Shown: piece after piece, positions 1 through 8,215 of the stretch | Numbering within the stretch: position 1 is the stretch's first letter | How the letters are laid out: the number at the start of each line of letters is the position of its first letter | Made by a program: the position numbers and the translations under genes | Source: Spectribacter acetivorans | GTDB taxonomy: Bacteria > Pseudomonadota > Gammaproteobacteria > Nevskiales > Salinisphaeraceae | Reading direction: 5' to 3' | Assembly (NCBI RefSeq): GCF_031846305.1 | Contig: NZ_JAVRHY010000003.1 | Span: 248,001 to 312,000 of the forward strand | Length of the DNA: 64,000 nucleotides | Notes under the pieces: model-generated | Database searches by the model: none | Told to the model about the DNA's origin: nothing | Seen by the model: only the letters and a program-made list of their open reading frames with translations

Positions 1-393
1 GCCGCTGTTATCGATGAGCGGTGGCTCTTCGAGATCGTCCGGATCCTCGTCGATCTGCTGCTGCTCTTCCGGCAGCAGTGCTTCGTAGCTTTCGTCGCCG
101 TCGATGCTGGCAAGGGCGCCATCGCTGAACTGCAGGCTCAGCTTGCTTTCACGGGCCTTGCCGCGGGTGTTGCGGTAGTAGAAAAGGTAGTCCCAGCGAT
201 TTGGCTCGAAGTTGCTGACCACCAGCGGCGTGCCCAGCAGGTAGCGGACCTGCGGTGGCGTCATGCCGAGTTCCAGCTGCTGCACCTTGTCCTGCGTCAC
301 CACGTTGCCCTGCAGGACGGGCACTCGGTAATAGCTCGGCAGGGAGCAGCCGGCCAGCGACACAAGGGCGAGCAGGATCAGGACGCGTTTCAT
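1..393 (-). CDS. bamE: BamE, outer-membrane assembly lipoprotein (3' end outside window)
   Basis: Small lipoprotein of the BAM complex, which folds beta-barrel proteins into the outer membrane. The visible 131 residues start MKRVLILLALVSLAGCS, a lipoprotein signal with lipobox LAGC, so Cys16 would be the lipidated residue. The SmpA/OmlA fold follows: YRVPVLQGNVVTQD, then LELGMTPPQVRYLLGTPLV and a WDYLFYYR segment, all typical of BamE. After about residue 110 the protein becomes acidic and Glu/Asp-rich, which is common in BamE tails. The stop codon lies beyond base 1. It follows recN on the same strand with a 65-bp gap, the usual gammaproteobacterial nadK-recN-bamE order. Confidence 0.93.
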   Translation of the reverse strand, partial: MKRVLILLALVSLAGCSLPSYYRVPVLQGNVVTQDKVQQLELGMTPPQVRYLLGTPLVVSNFEPNRWDYLFYYRNTRGKARESKLSLQFSDGALASIDGDESYEALLPEEQQQIDEDPDDLEEPPLIDNSG

Positions 394-458
394 GATTATC
401 CGCAACAGGAAAACGCCGGCACTATAAGTCACCGTTGCCGGTGCAGCAATCCACGCCC

Positions 459-2132
459 TCAGGACTCCGCGTTATCGCGCATTTCCCGCGCATGCTCGAG
501 GGTGCGCTCGGTAATTTCCAGACCACCGAGCATGCGGGCCAGCTCGTCGATGCGGGCATCGTCGTCCAGCAGGCCGATGTCCGTGCGGGTGTGTCCGTCG
601 ATCACCTGCTTGGCCACCTGCAGATGATGCCGGGCCTGAGCCGCCACCTGCGGCAAGTGTGTGACACAAAGAACCTGCCCCTGGTCCGCCAGCCGGCGCA
701 GGCAGCGTCCCACGATTTCCGCCACGCCGCCGCCGATACCGGCGTCGACCTCGTCGAACACCAGCGTGGGAATGGGGGTGCCGCCCACCGCGGCCATCTG
801 GATGGCCAGGCTGATGCGGGACAGCTCGCCACCCGATGCAACCCGCTCCAGCGGCCGTGGCGCCTGGCCGGGGTTGGCGCTGACCCGGAACTGGATACGA
901 TCGTGACCGTGGGCCGACACTGCTGCCTCCGGCCGGGCTTCCACGTCGATCTCGAACCGGCCGGCCGGCATGCCCAGATCCCGCAGACCGTCGGTGACGG
1001 CCGCGGCGAGCGTGCCGGCAGCCTCGGTGCGGGCCTGGTGCAGCTGGCCGGCGGCGTCGGCGTACTCCGCCTGTAGCTGATCCCGCCGGGTCTGCAACTC
1101 GGCCAGCCGGGCCCGGCCGCCTTCGAGTCGTTCGAGTGCGTTGGTCAGTTCGTCGAGCTGGGCCGGCAGTTCCGCCGGTCGGCAATGATGCTTGCGGGCC
1201 AGGTCCTGGATTGCCTCCATCCGGGCCTCCACGGTGGCCAGGCGTTCGGGGTCGAGGGCGATGCTGTCCAGCTGGCGGCGCAGGTCGTCGGCGGCTTCCT
1301 GCGCCTGGATGCGGGCCCCCGAGATCAGTTCGGTCGGGCCGGCGAAGCCTTCGTCCAGCGCGGCCAGGTCGCCCAGCTGGCGTTCGGCCTGACCGAGCCG
1401 GTCGATGGCGCTGGCGGTATCGTCGTCGGTCAGTAGTGCCAGCAGCGACTGGCCGTCGCGCAGCAATTGTTCGGCGTTGGCCAGGCGTTTGTGTTCGGCG
1501 GTGAGCGTCTCCCATTCATCCGGCATAGGCGCCAGTGCCTGCAATTCATCTACCTGGAACTGCAGCAACTCCAGTCGCGACTGGCCGGCATCGTCGGTGG
1601 CGTCCAGCTCGCGGATGTCGCGCTCGCAGGCCTGAAGGTCGCGCACCAGCTCACCCAGCGCCGACAGTTGCGGGGCGAGGCGGCCATGCTCGTCCAGCAG
1701 ATCGCGCTGTGCGCCGGGCCGCAGCAGGCTCTGGTGGGCGTGCTGACCGTGGATGTCGACGAGGTGCTCGCCCAGTTCGCGCAGGTCACGCCCGGCGGCG
1801 GGGGAGCCGTTGATCCAGTGGCGGCTGCGGCCTTCCCGGGAGACCACGCGCCGGATCAGGCAGTCGGATTCATCGGCGAGTTCGCGTTCGGCCAGCCAGG
1901 CCCGTGCGGCCGGGGCGTCGGCCAGATCGAAGATGGCGCTGATCTCGGCCCGTTCGCGGCCGTCGCGCACGGCGCTGGCGTCGGCGCGGTCGCCCAGGAG
2001 CAGGCCCAGGGCGTCTATTAGAATTGACTTGCCGGCCCCGGTTTCGCCGGAGAGGACGGTCATGCCCGCGCCCAGGCTGAGTTGCAGGTCATCGATGATC
2101 GCGAAGTCGCGTATCGCCAGCTCGCTGAGCAT
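459..2132 (-). CDS. recN: DNA repair protein RecN
   Basis: SMC-like ATPase of double-strand break repair that acts with RecA. The 557 residues match the usual length (about 550). Walker A is GETGAGKS at residues 29-36, following the N-terminal MLSELAIRDFAIID typical of RecN. A long Ala/Leu/Glu/Arg-rich central region (about 150-370) would form the coiled-coil arm. Near the C-terminus are the ABC signature region (LERVASGGELSRISLAIQ) and Walker B with LVFDEVDAGIGG at about 457-468, then a CVTHLPQVAAQA switch segment. It starts 9 bp after the nadK stop, so the two are probably co-transcribed. Confidence 0.97.
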   Translation of the reverse strand: MLSELAIRDFAIIDDLQLSLGAGMTVLSGETGAGKSILIDALGLLLGDRADASAVRDGRERAEISAIFDLADAPAARAWLAERELADESDCLIRRVVSREGRSRHWINGSPAAGRDLRELGEHLVDIHGQHAHQSLLRPGAQRDLLDEHGRLAPQLSALGELVRDLQACERDIRELDATDDAGQSRLELLQFQVDELQALAPMPDEWETLTAEHKRLANAEQLLRDGQSLLALLTDDDTASAIDRLGQAERQLGDLAALDEGFAGPTELISGARIQAQEAADDLRRQLDSIALDPERLATVEARMEAIQDLARKHHCRPAELPAQLDELTNALERLEGGRARLAELQTRRDQLQAEYADAAGQLHQARTEAAGTLAAAVTDGLRDLGMPAGRFEIDVEARPEAAVSAHGHDRIQFRVSANPGQAPRPLERVASGGELSRISLAIQMAAVGGTPIPTLVFDEVDAGIGGGVAEIVGRCLRRLADQGQVLCVTHLPQVAAQARHHLQVAKQVIDGHTRTDIGLLDDDARIDELARMLGGLEITERTLEHAREMRDNAES

Positions 2133-2141
2133 GGTGGCGGG

Positions 2142-3044
2142 TCAGTGGCCGGGCAGGGGATCGCGCTGGCCGCGGCCCCATTGCAGCTTGTTGCGCAGGA
2201 TATTGTAGTAATCGTAGTCGGGCGGGTGGATCAGGGTGAGTTCGCGATCGGCCCGGGCCACGGTTACCCGGTCCCCGGGCACCAGCGTTTCGCTTTCCTG
2301 GCCGTCGACGGTAAACAGCGCCTGGGAGCGGTTGGTGGCGCCGATCACGATGCCGACCTCGTGTTGCCCGTCAATCACCAGTGGCCGGTCCGACAGGGTG
2401 TGCGGACAGATCGGTACCAGCGCCAGGGCGTTCAGACCGGGGTGCAGCACGGGCCCGCCGCCGGACAGCGCGTAGGCGGTGGAGCCGGTGGGCGTGGCCA
2501 CGATCAGCCCATCCGCGCGGTGACGGCTGATGAAGTTGCCGTCCATGAAGGTGTCGAATTCCAGCACCCGGGCGAACTCGGCGTTGCGGATGACCACGTC
2601 GTTGAGCGCTAGGAACGGACCGGCGCACGAACCGTCTGTATGTTCGACCCGGGCGGTGAGCAGCAGCCGGCGATCCCGCACGAAATCGCCCGCCATCACC
2701 TGATCCAGGGTGCGTTCCATCTGTTCCGGCAGGATGTCCACCAGAAATCCCAGCCGGCCGAGATTGATGCCCAGCAGCGGCGTGTCGTGCAGCGCCACGG
2801 CACGGCCGGCGTCGAGCAGGGTGCCGTCGCCGCCGACCACCATGACCAGGTCGCAGGCTTCGCCGATGGCATGGCGGTCCACCACGTCGCCGGACCAGTC
2901 GGGCAGGTGATGGGCGGTGGCGGCATCTACCACCACCTGGCGGTCGCGGTCGCGGATCGCCTGCGCAACCCGCCGCACGGTATCGGCAACGCCTGGGTCA
3001 CCGCGTTTGCCGACAATGCCGATGACCGGAAATGGTTGCGCCAT
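2142..3044 (-). CDS. nadK: NAD kinase
   Basis: Phosphorylates NAD to NADP in the cytoplasm. The 300-residue product carries the GGDGTLL nucleotide-binding motif at residues 71-77 and the downstream GSTAYALSGGGP motif that closes the active site. The frame stays open upstream to 3221, but the conserved protein begins at MAQPFPVIGIVGKRG, so ATG 3044 is chosen. It is the first gene of the nadK-recN-bamE unit and is divergent from hrcA; the 121 bp between them must hold both promoters. A perfect -35 hexamer TTGACA lies at 3087-3092 reading toward hrcA, but I see no convincing -10 for it. Confidence 0.96.
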   Translation of the reverse strand: MAQPFPVIGIVGKRGDPGVADTVRRVAQAIRDRDRQVVVDAATAHHLPDWSGDVVDRHAIGEACDLVMVVGGDGTLLDAGRAVALHDTPLLGINLGRLGFLVDILPEQMERTLDQVMAGDFVRDRRLLLTARVEHTDGSCAGPFLALNDVVIRNAEFARVLEFDTFMDGNFISRHRADGLIVATPTGSTAYALSGGGPVLHPGLNALALVPICPHTLSDRPLVIDGQHEVGIVIGATNRSQALFTVDGQESETLVPGDRVTVARADRELTLIHPPDYDYYNILRNKLQWGRGQRDPLPGH

Positions 3045-3165
3045 GCAGTTTCCTCGGCGGCGGACCGGACCGGCCGGCCGCGCGCCTTGACAGCCCACGG
3101 GGGCGGCTGCAGTCTCCAGTCGTGCCCGCCTGACCCGATTGATACCCGGAGCGCATTCTGCCTGC

Positions 3166-4224
3166 ATGACCGGCGAAACGGAACACGAACAGCTTGACGA
3201 CCGCGCCCGGGCATTGCTCAAGACGCTGGTCGAGCGCTATATCCACGACGGTCAGCCGGTGGGTTCCCGGCTGCTGGCACGCTCCTCCGGCCTTCAGGTC
3301 AGCGCGGCCACGGTGCGCAACGTGATGGCCGATCTCGAGGACATGGGCTTCGTGGCCTCGCCCCATACCTCCGCCGGCCGCATTCCCACGGTCCGCGGCT
3401 ATCGGTTGTTCGTCGACGCGCTGCTGGCGCCCGAGCCGCTGGCCGAGCGCGAACTCGATGACATCGAACAGCAGTTGCGTACCCATGTCCGGGACGGCGA
3501 CGACGTGCTGGCCTCGGCCTCGCGTCTGCTGTCGTCGCTGTCGGACATGACCGGCATCGTCACCGTGCCGCGCACCGACACCGCCAGCCTGCGGCAGATC
3601 GAGTTTCTGCCGCTGTCGGACCGGCGGGTGCTGGCGATTCTGGTGATCAACCAGCGCGAGGTACAGAACCGCATCCTGCAGACCGAACGCGACTACTCGC
3701 GCCGCGAGCTCGAACGGGCGGCGGCGATTCTCAATGAACGCTATGCCGGCAAGCCGCTGCTGCAGATCCGGCGGGCCCTGATGCGGGACATGCACGAGGC
3801 CCAGGATGACGTGAACCAGGGCCTGCTCAATGCCCTGAACATCGCGCAGAGTGCCTTCGGCGGCAGCACCGCCGATCGCGGTGACTACCGGATGGCCGGG
3901 GAAAGCAATCTCATGGGCTTCCCGGAGTTCGCCGAGGTCGATCGCTTGCGGCGGCTGTTCGACGCTTTCGAACGCAAACGGGATCTGCTGTCGCTGTTCG
4001 ATGACTGCCTGTCGGCGGACGGCGTGCGGATATTCATCGGTGATGAATCCGGCTACCGGGTGCTGGATGAGTGCAGCGTGGTGTCGGCGGCCTACACCGT
4101 GGACGGCGACGTGGTGGGCACGCTGGGGGTGATCGGCCCCACCCGCATGGCCTACAACCGCATCATCCCGCTGGTGGACGCCACGGCCAGCCTGCTGGGC
4201 ACGGCCTTGAAAAGAGCCAACTGA
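3166..4224 (+). CDS. hrcA: Heat-inducible transcription repressor HrcA
   Basis: Repressor of heat-shock operons, usually acting at CIRCE operators and needing GroEL for folding. The 352 residues fit the family. The N-terminal winged helix contains QPVGSRLLARSSGLQVSAATVRNVMADLEDMGFVASPHTSAGRIPTVRGYR, the HrcA hallmark (quoted here only as a region, residues about 27-75). The C-terminal part has the GAF-like HrcA domain with an IFIGDESG segment. ATG 3166 is chosen over a TTG at 3139, because nothing upstream is conserved. It heads the hrcA-grpE-dnaK-dnaJ order, but I found no standard CIRCE sequence nearby. The last codons overlap a sigma32-like promoter for grpE. Confidence 0.95.
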   Translation: MTGETEHEQLDDRARALLKTLVERYIHDGQPVGSRLLARSSGLQVSAATVRNVMADLEDMGFVASPHTSAGRIPTVRGYRLFVDALLAPEPLAERELDDIEQQLRTHVRDGDDVLASASRLLSSLSDMTGIVTVPRTDTASLRQIEFLPLSDRRVLAILVINQREVQNRILQTERDYSRRELERAAAILNERYAGKPLLQIRRALMRDMHEAQDDVNQGLLNALNIAQSAFGGSTADRGDYRMAGESNLMGFPEFAEVDRLRRLFDAFERKRDLLSLFDDCLSADGVRIFIGDESGYRVLDECSVVSAAYTVDGDVVGTLGVIGPTRMAYNRIIPLVDATASLLGTALKRAN

Positions 4225-4233
4225 CCCCTATCT
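4206..4233 (+). promoter_or_regulatory. Sigma32-like heat-shock promoter for grpE
   Basis: CTTGAAA (4206-4212) is an exact match to the sigma32 -35 consensus. It is followed after 12 bp by CCCCTATCT (4225-4233), close to the -10 consensus CCCCATnT. It overlaps the end of hrcA and lies 62 bp before grpE. A near twin with the same 12-bp spacing precedes dnaK. The match is by eye; the start site is unmapped. Confidence 0.65.
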
Positions 4234-4288
4234 AGCGCCGAGTAACGGGCGACACACCGCCCGCCCAATCCACCATCCAAGGCGCTAG
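4232..4288 (+). repeat. Nested inverted repeats in the hrcA-grpE gap
   Basis: Outer arms CTAGCGCC (4232-4239) and GGCGCTAG (4281-4288) are perfect 8-bp complements 41 bp apart; the right arm overlaps the grpE Shine-Dalgarno AGGAG (4287-4291). Inside is a 6-bp stem CGGGCG/CGCCCG (4246-4251 and 4258-4263) with loop ACACAC. The outer arms weakly resemble CIRCE half-sites (TTAGCACTC/GAGTGCTAA), but CIRCE normally has a 9-bp spacer. The role could be an operator or an RNA structure controlling grpE translation. Confidence 0.6.
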
Positions 4289-4295
4289 GAGCAGC

Positions 4296-4889
4296 ATGAG
4301 CGAACAGCAACGCCAGTCCGGCCCGCAGCCGGACGACGAGCCGGCACAGCCGACGCCACCGGAAAACGAGCAGGCCGCCGACGCCGGCCAGGCACCCGCA
4401 GACGACGATGCGACCCTGCACGAACTCCGCGAGGAAGCCGAGCGTTGCCGGGAACAGGCTCTGCGCGCCCATGCCGAGCTGGAAAACGTGCGCAAGCGGG
4501 CCGAACGCGACGTGGCCAATGCACACAAGTTCGCGCTGGAGCGCTTTGCCGGCGAGTTGCTCGGCGTGCGCGACAGCCTGGAGATGGGCCTGTCGGCGGC
4601 CGAGGACGACGGCGCCGACGCGACCAAGCTGCACGAGGGCATGGAGCTCACCCGTCGCATGCTGGCGCAGGCGATGGAGAAGTTCGGCGTCGAGGCGGTG
4701 AATCCCGAGGGCGAAGCCTTCAACCCCGATTTCCACGAAGCCATTTCCACCCAGCCGACCAGTGATGTGGCACCCAACACCGTGGTGCAGGTGGTCCAGC
4801 GCGGTTACCTGCTCAACGGCCGGGTGCTGCGGCCGGCGATGGTGGTGGTCAGCAAGGCCGCCGACGGCGATGCCGGGCAGGGTGCTTGA
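4296..4889 (+). CDS. grpE: Nucleotide exchange factor GrpE
   Basis: Exchanges ADP for ATP on DnaK. It has 197 residues, the same size class as E. coli GrpE. The first 45 residues are a Gln/Pro/Asp/Glu-rich disordered head. A long dimerising helix follows (ELREEAERCREQALRAHAEL... to about residue 85). The C-terminal beta-domain ends with the conserved VVQVVQRGYLLNGRVLRPAMVVVSK-type stretch (residues about 165-190). AGGAG lies 4 bases before ATG. It sits between hrcA and dnaK; its own stop codon is embedded in the sigma32-like -35 element of dnaK. Confidence 0.97.
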   Translation: MSEQQRQSGPQPDDEPAQPTPPENEQAADAGQAPADDDATLHELREEAERCREQALRAHAELENVRKRAERDVANAHKFALERFAGELLGVRDSLEMGLSAAEDDGADATKLHEGMELTRRMLAQAMEKFGVEAVNPEGEAFNPDFHEAISTQPTSDVAPNTVVQVVQRGYLLNGRVLRPAMVVVSKAADGDAGQGA

Positions 4890-4911
4890 AAAGCCCGCCG
4901 CGGCCCCAACC
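4885..4911 (+). promoter_or_regulatory. Sigma32-like heat-shock promoter for dnaK
   Basis: CTTGAAA (4885-4891) overlaps the grpE stop codon. It is followed after 12 bp by CCCCAACC (4904-4911), a weaker match to the sigma32 -10 CCCCATnT. The -35 sequence and the 12-bp spacing are identical to the grpE promoter, which supports both. The predicted leader to the dnaK ATG is about 50 nt. Confidence 0.55.
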
Positions 4912-4971
4912 ATTGCGGTTAATCAGCAATTTGCGCCATTCGACTCATAACGGATCAAACAGGTAGACATC

Positions 4972-6915
4972 ATGGGCAAGATTATTGGCATCGACCTGGG
5001 CACGACCAACTCATGCGTTGCCGTGCTCGAGGGCGACAAGGCGAAGGTCATCGAGAACGCCGAGGGCGAGCGCACCACGCCGAGCGTGGTGGCGTACACC
5101 GATGACGACCAGATTATCGTGGGCCGTCCGGCCAAGCGTCAGGCGGTCACCAACCCCACCGACACGTTGTACGCGATCAAGCGTCTGATCGGCCGCACCT
5201 TCGATGACCCCACCACCCAGCGGGACATCGACATCGTGCCCTACAACATCGTCAAGGCCGACAACGGCGATGCCTGGGTCGAGGCCCGCGGCAACAAGAT
5301 GGCGCCGCCGGAAGTCTCGGCCAAGGTGCTGCAGAAGATGAAGTCCACCGCCGAGGACTATCTCGGCGAGAAGGTGACCGAGGCCGTGATCACGGTCCCG
5401 GCCTACTTCAATGACTCGCAGCGCCAGGCGACCAAGGACGCCGGCCGCATCGCCGGGCTCGAGGTCAAGCGCATCATCAACGAGCCGACCGCGGCCGCGC
5501 TGGCCTACGGCATGGACAAGAAGGGCGACAAGAAGATCGCGGTCTACGACCTGGGCGGCGGCACCTTCGACATCTCCATCATCGAGGTGGCGGAAGTCGA
5601 CGGTGAGCACCAGTTCGAGGTGCATGCCACCAACGGCGACACCTTCCTGGGTGGCGAGGACTTCGACATGGCGGTGATCGACCACATCGCCGACGAGTTC
5701 CAGAAGGAGCAGGGCGTGGACCTGCGCAAGGACAAGCTGGCCCTGCAGCGCCTCAAGGAGGCCGCCGAGAAGGCGAAGATCGAGCTGTCCTCGACCCAGC
5801 AGACCGAGATCAACCTTCCGTATGTCACGGCCGACCAGGCCGGCCCCAAGCATCTCAACATGAAGATGACCCGGGCCAAGCTCGAATCGCTGGTCGACGA
5901 TCTCATCCAGCGCACCGTCGGCCCCTGCAAGACCGCCCTCAAGGATTCCGGCATGTCGGCCTCCGACATCGACGAGGTGATCCTGGTCGGCGGCCAGACC
6001 CGCATGCCCGCGGTGCAGGAAGCCGTGACCAAGATCTTCGGTAAGGAAGCCCGCAAGGACGTCAACCCGGACGAGGCGGTGGCCGTGGGTGCCGCGATTC
6101 AGGGTTCGGTGCTCTCGGGCGACACCAAGGACGTGCTGCTGCTCGACGTGACCCCGCTGAGCCTGGGTATCGAAACGCTCGGCGGCAAGATGACCAAGCT
6201 GATCGAGAAGAATTCGACCATTCCGACCCGCAAGTCGGAAACGTTCACCACCGCTGACGACAACCAGCAGGCGGTGACCGTGCACGTGCTGCAGGGCGAG
6301 CGCGAGATGTCCAGCGCCAACAAGTCGCTGGGCCGCTTCGACCTGGCGGACATCCCGTCCGCGCCGCGCGGCACGCCACAGATCGAGGTGACCTTCGATA
6401 TCGACGCCAACGGTATCCTCAACGTGTCGGCCAAGGACAAGGCCACCGGCAAGGAACAGTCGATCGTGATCAAGGCGTCCTCGGGCCTGTCGGACGAGGA
6501 AATCGAGAAGATGGTCAAGGATGCCGAGGAGCATGCCGAGGACGATCGCAAGTTCAACGAGCTGATCAACGCCCGCAACCAGGCCGACGGTCTGATCCAC
6601 GGCGTCGAGAAGAGCCTCAAGGATCTCGGCGACAAGGTCACCGACGACGAGAAGAAGCCGATCGAGGAGGCCATCAGCGAGCTGCGTGAAGTGCTCGACG
6701 GCGATGACAAGGACGCCATCGACGAGAAGACGCAGAAGCTCTCCGAGGCCTCGAGCTCGGTGCTGGAAAAGGCCTATGCCGAGGCCGCCGGCGGCGAGCA
6801 GGCCGAGGGACAGGACGCCGAGGCCGGCAAGACCGGCTCCTCCGATTCCGAGGACGTCGTCGATGCCGAGTTCGAGGAAGTGGACGAGGAAAAGAAATCC
6901 GGCACCAACAACTGA
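4972..6915 (+). CDS. dnaK: Chaperone DnaK (Hsp70)
   Basis: ATP-driven cytoplasmic chaperone working with DnaJ and GrpE. The 647 residues start MGKIIGIDLGTTNSCVAVLEG with the phosphate-1 loop. The ATPase domain shows AVITVPAYFNDSQRQATKDAG, NEPTAAALAYG and the VYDLGGGTFDIS phosphate-2 loop, then the LLLDVTPLSLGIETLGG linker. The substrate-binding domain and helical lid follow, ending in an acidic tail (EEVDEEKKSG) like the EEVKDKK end of E. coli DnaK. Full length with no anomalies. It is followed by a strong terminator-like hairpin before dnaJ. Confidence 0.99.
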   Translation: MGKIIGIDLGTTNSCVAVLEGDKAKVIENAEGERTTPSVVAYTDDDQIIVGRPAKRQAVTNPTDTLYAIKRLIGRTFDDPTTQRDIDIVPYNIVKADNGDAWVEARGNKMAPPEVSAKVLQKMKSTAEDYLGEKVTEAVITVPAYFNDSQRQATKDAGRIAGLEVKRIINEPTAAALAYGMDKKGDKKIAVYDLGGGTFDISIIEVAEVDGEHQFEVHATNGDTFLGGEDFDMAVIDHIADEFQKEQGVDLRKDKLALQRLKEAAEKAKIELSSTQQTEINLPYVTADQAGPKHLNMKMTRAKLESLVDDLIQRTVGPCKTALKDSGMSASDIDEVILVGGQTRMPAVQEAVTKIFGKEARKDVNPDEAVAVGAAIQGSVLSGDTKDVLLLDVTPLSLGIETLGGKMTKLIEKNSTIPTRKSETFTTADDNQQAVTVHVLQGEREMSSANKSLGRFDLADIPSAPRGTPQIEVTFDIDANGILNVSAKDKATGKEQSIVIKASSGLSDEEIEKMVKDAEEHAEDDRKFNELINARNQADGLIHGVEKSLKDLGDKVTDDEKKPIEEAISELREVLDGDDKDAIDEKTQKLSEASSSVLEKAYAEAAGGEQAEGQDAEAGKTGSSDSEDVVDAEFEEVDEEKKSGTNN

Positions 6916-6925
6916 TGTGATTCGG

Positions 6926-7009
6926 GATTCGCGATTGCCCACCGGTCGCCCGCATCCCGGGTGGTCGGGGCAAACCGCGAATCGGTGCCCTCCGGGCGGA
7001 TAGCCCGGA
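6926..7009 (+). repeat. Two inverted repeats in the dnaK-dnaJ gap
   Basis: GATTCGCG (6926-6933) pairs perfectly with CGCGAATC (6976-6983). Directly after it, TCCGGGC (6991-6997) pairs with GCCCGGA (7003-7009) around a 5-nt loop. With the terminator-like hairpin at 7013 they form a run of three potential RNA stems filling the 162-bp gap. Confidence 0.6.
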
Positions 7010-7012
7010 TCG

Positions 7013-7048
7013 AGTCGGCAGCCGGCAACGGCTGCCGACTTCGTTGTT
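7013..7048 (+). terminator. Intrinsic terminator or attenuator between dnaK and dnaJ
   Basis: A perfect 12-bp stem AGTCGGCAGCCG/CGGCTGCCGACT (7013-7024 and 7029-7040) is closed by a GCAA tetraloop and followed by TCGTTGTT. The T tract is imperfect, so read-through to dnaJ, 30 bp downstream, is likely. This would lower DnaJ output relative to DnaK. Confidence 0.72.
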
Positions 7049-7077
7049 AGAAACCCATTACCGACCACGGCCCGACA

Positions 7078-8202
7078 ATGAGCAAACGCGACTACTACGA
7101 GGTTCTCGGGGTCTCCCGGGATGCTTCCGAAGCCGACATCAAGAAGGCCTATCGCCGGCTGGCGATGAAGAATCATCCGGATCGCAATCCGGATGACGCG
7201 GAAGCCGAAGCCCGATTCAAGGAAGCCTCCGAAGCCTACGAAGTGCTCTCGGATGCCAGCAAGCGTCAGGCCTATGACCAGTTCGGCCACGCCGGCCTGG
7301 GCGGCGCGGCCGGGGGCGGCGGTGCCGGCGGCGGCTTCGGCGACATCTTCGGCGATATCTTCTCTGATATCTTCGGCGGCGGCATGGGCGGCGGCCGGTC
7401 GCGCGCGGCGCGCGGCGCCGATCTGCGCTATGACCTGAGTCTGGATCTGGAAACCGCCGTGGCTGGCGACGAGGTCAAGATCCGCATTCCCACCCTTGAA
7501 GAGTGCGAGCACTGTGACGGGGACGGGGCGGAACCCGGCTCCGACAAGCTGCGCTGTGGCACCTGTGGCGGCGTGGGTCAGGTGCGGTTGCAGCAGGGCT
7601 TCCTGTCGATTCAGCAGCCCTGCCCGGATTGCCGCGGCCGCGGCACGGTGATCAACAACCCCTGCATGCGCTGCCGCGGGGAAGGGCGCACCCAGAGTCA
7701 GAAGAACCTGTCGGTGAAAGTACCGCCCGGCGTGGACAACGGCGATCGCATCCGCCTGTCCGGCGAGGGCGAACCCGGCGACATGGGCGGCCCGCCGGGC
7801 GATCTTTACGTGCAGATCAACGTCAAGCCGCATGATCTGTTCACCCGCGACGGCAACGACCTGCGTTGTACCGTCCCGCTGAACATGGTTACCGCGGCGC
7901 TGGGCGGCGAAATCGATGTGCCGACGCTGGCGGGCAAGGTCAGCCTGCGGATTCCGCCGGAAACCCAGAGCGGCCGGGTATTCCGGCTCAAGAGCAAGGG
8001 CGTGAAATCGGTGCGGGCTTCGGCCCCGGGCGACCTGTTGTGCAAGGTGGCGGTGGAAACGCCGGTGAACCTCACCAAGCACCAGAAGGAGCTGATGGAA
8101 GAGCTGGCCGCCAGCCTCGACAAGGGCGGCTCCCGCCACAACCCGGAATCCAGCTCCTGGCTGGACAAGGCCAAGCGCTTCTTCGAAGAGCACCTGGGGT
8201 AG
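7078..8202 (+). CDS. dnaJ: Co-chaperone DnaJ (Hsp40)
   Basis: Stimulates DnaK ATPase and delivers substrates. It has 374 residues and class I architecture. The J domain (1-70) carries the HPD catalytic tripeptide at about 33-35. A Gly/Phe-rich linker follows (about 73-110). The zinc domain has four CxxCxGxG repeats (CEHCDGDG, CGTCGGVG, CPDCRGRG, CMRCRGEG; about residues 143-205). The C-terminal substrate domains complete it. No frameshift. It lies downstream of dnaK behind a hairpin and upstream of dapB. Confidence 0.98.
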   Translation: MSKRDYYEVLGVSRDASEADIKKAYRRLAMKNHPDRNPDDAEAEARFKEASEAYEVLSDASKRQAYDQFGHAGLGGAAGGGGAGGGFGDIFGDIFSDIFGGGMGGGRSRAARGADLRYDLSLDLETAVAGDEVKIRIPTLEECEHCDGDGAEPGSDKLRCGTCGGVGQVRLQQGFLSIQQPCPDCRGRGTVINNPCMRCRGEGRTQSQKNLSVKVPPGVDNGDRIRLSGEGEPGDMGGPPGDLYVQINVKPHDLFTRDGNDLRCTVPLNMVTAALGGEIDVPTLAGKVSLRIPPETQSGRVFRLKSKGVKSVRASAPGDLLCKVAVETPVNLTKHQKELMEELAASLDKGGSRHNPESSSWLDKAKRFFEEHLG

Positions 8203-8215
8203 AAGATGAAGAGGT

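Noticed and set aside
3045..3165. Search for a CIRCE operator before hrcA and in the grpE and dnaK gaps
   Set aside because: No TTAGCACTC-N9-GAGTGCTAA match was found. Only distant half-site-like arms at 4232 and 4281 remain, reported separately.
3045..3221. Longer NadK reading from 3221
   Set aside because: The extra 59 residues are unconserved and the frame would run into the divergent hrcA gene.
4869..4971. Possible intrinsic terminator between grpE and dnaK
   Set aside because: No stable stem with T tract is visible; the only clear signal is the sigma32-like promoter.
5011..8193. Very long open frame on the minus strand across dnaK and dnaJ (1060 codons)
   Set aside because: It mirrors dnaK and dnaJ codon usage in high-GC DNA, runs through a terminator-like hairpin and resembles no protein. 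Antisense frames over dnaK are a known artefact.
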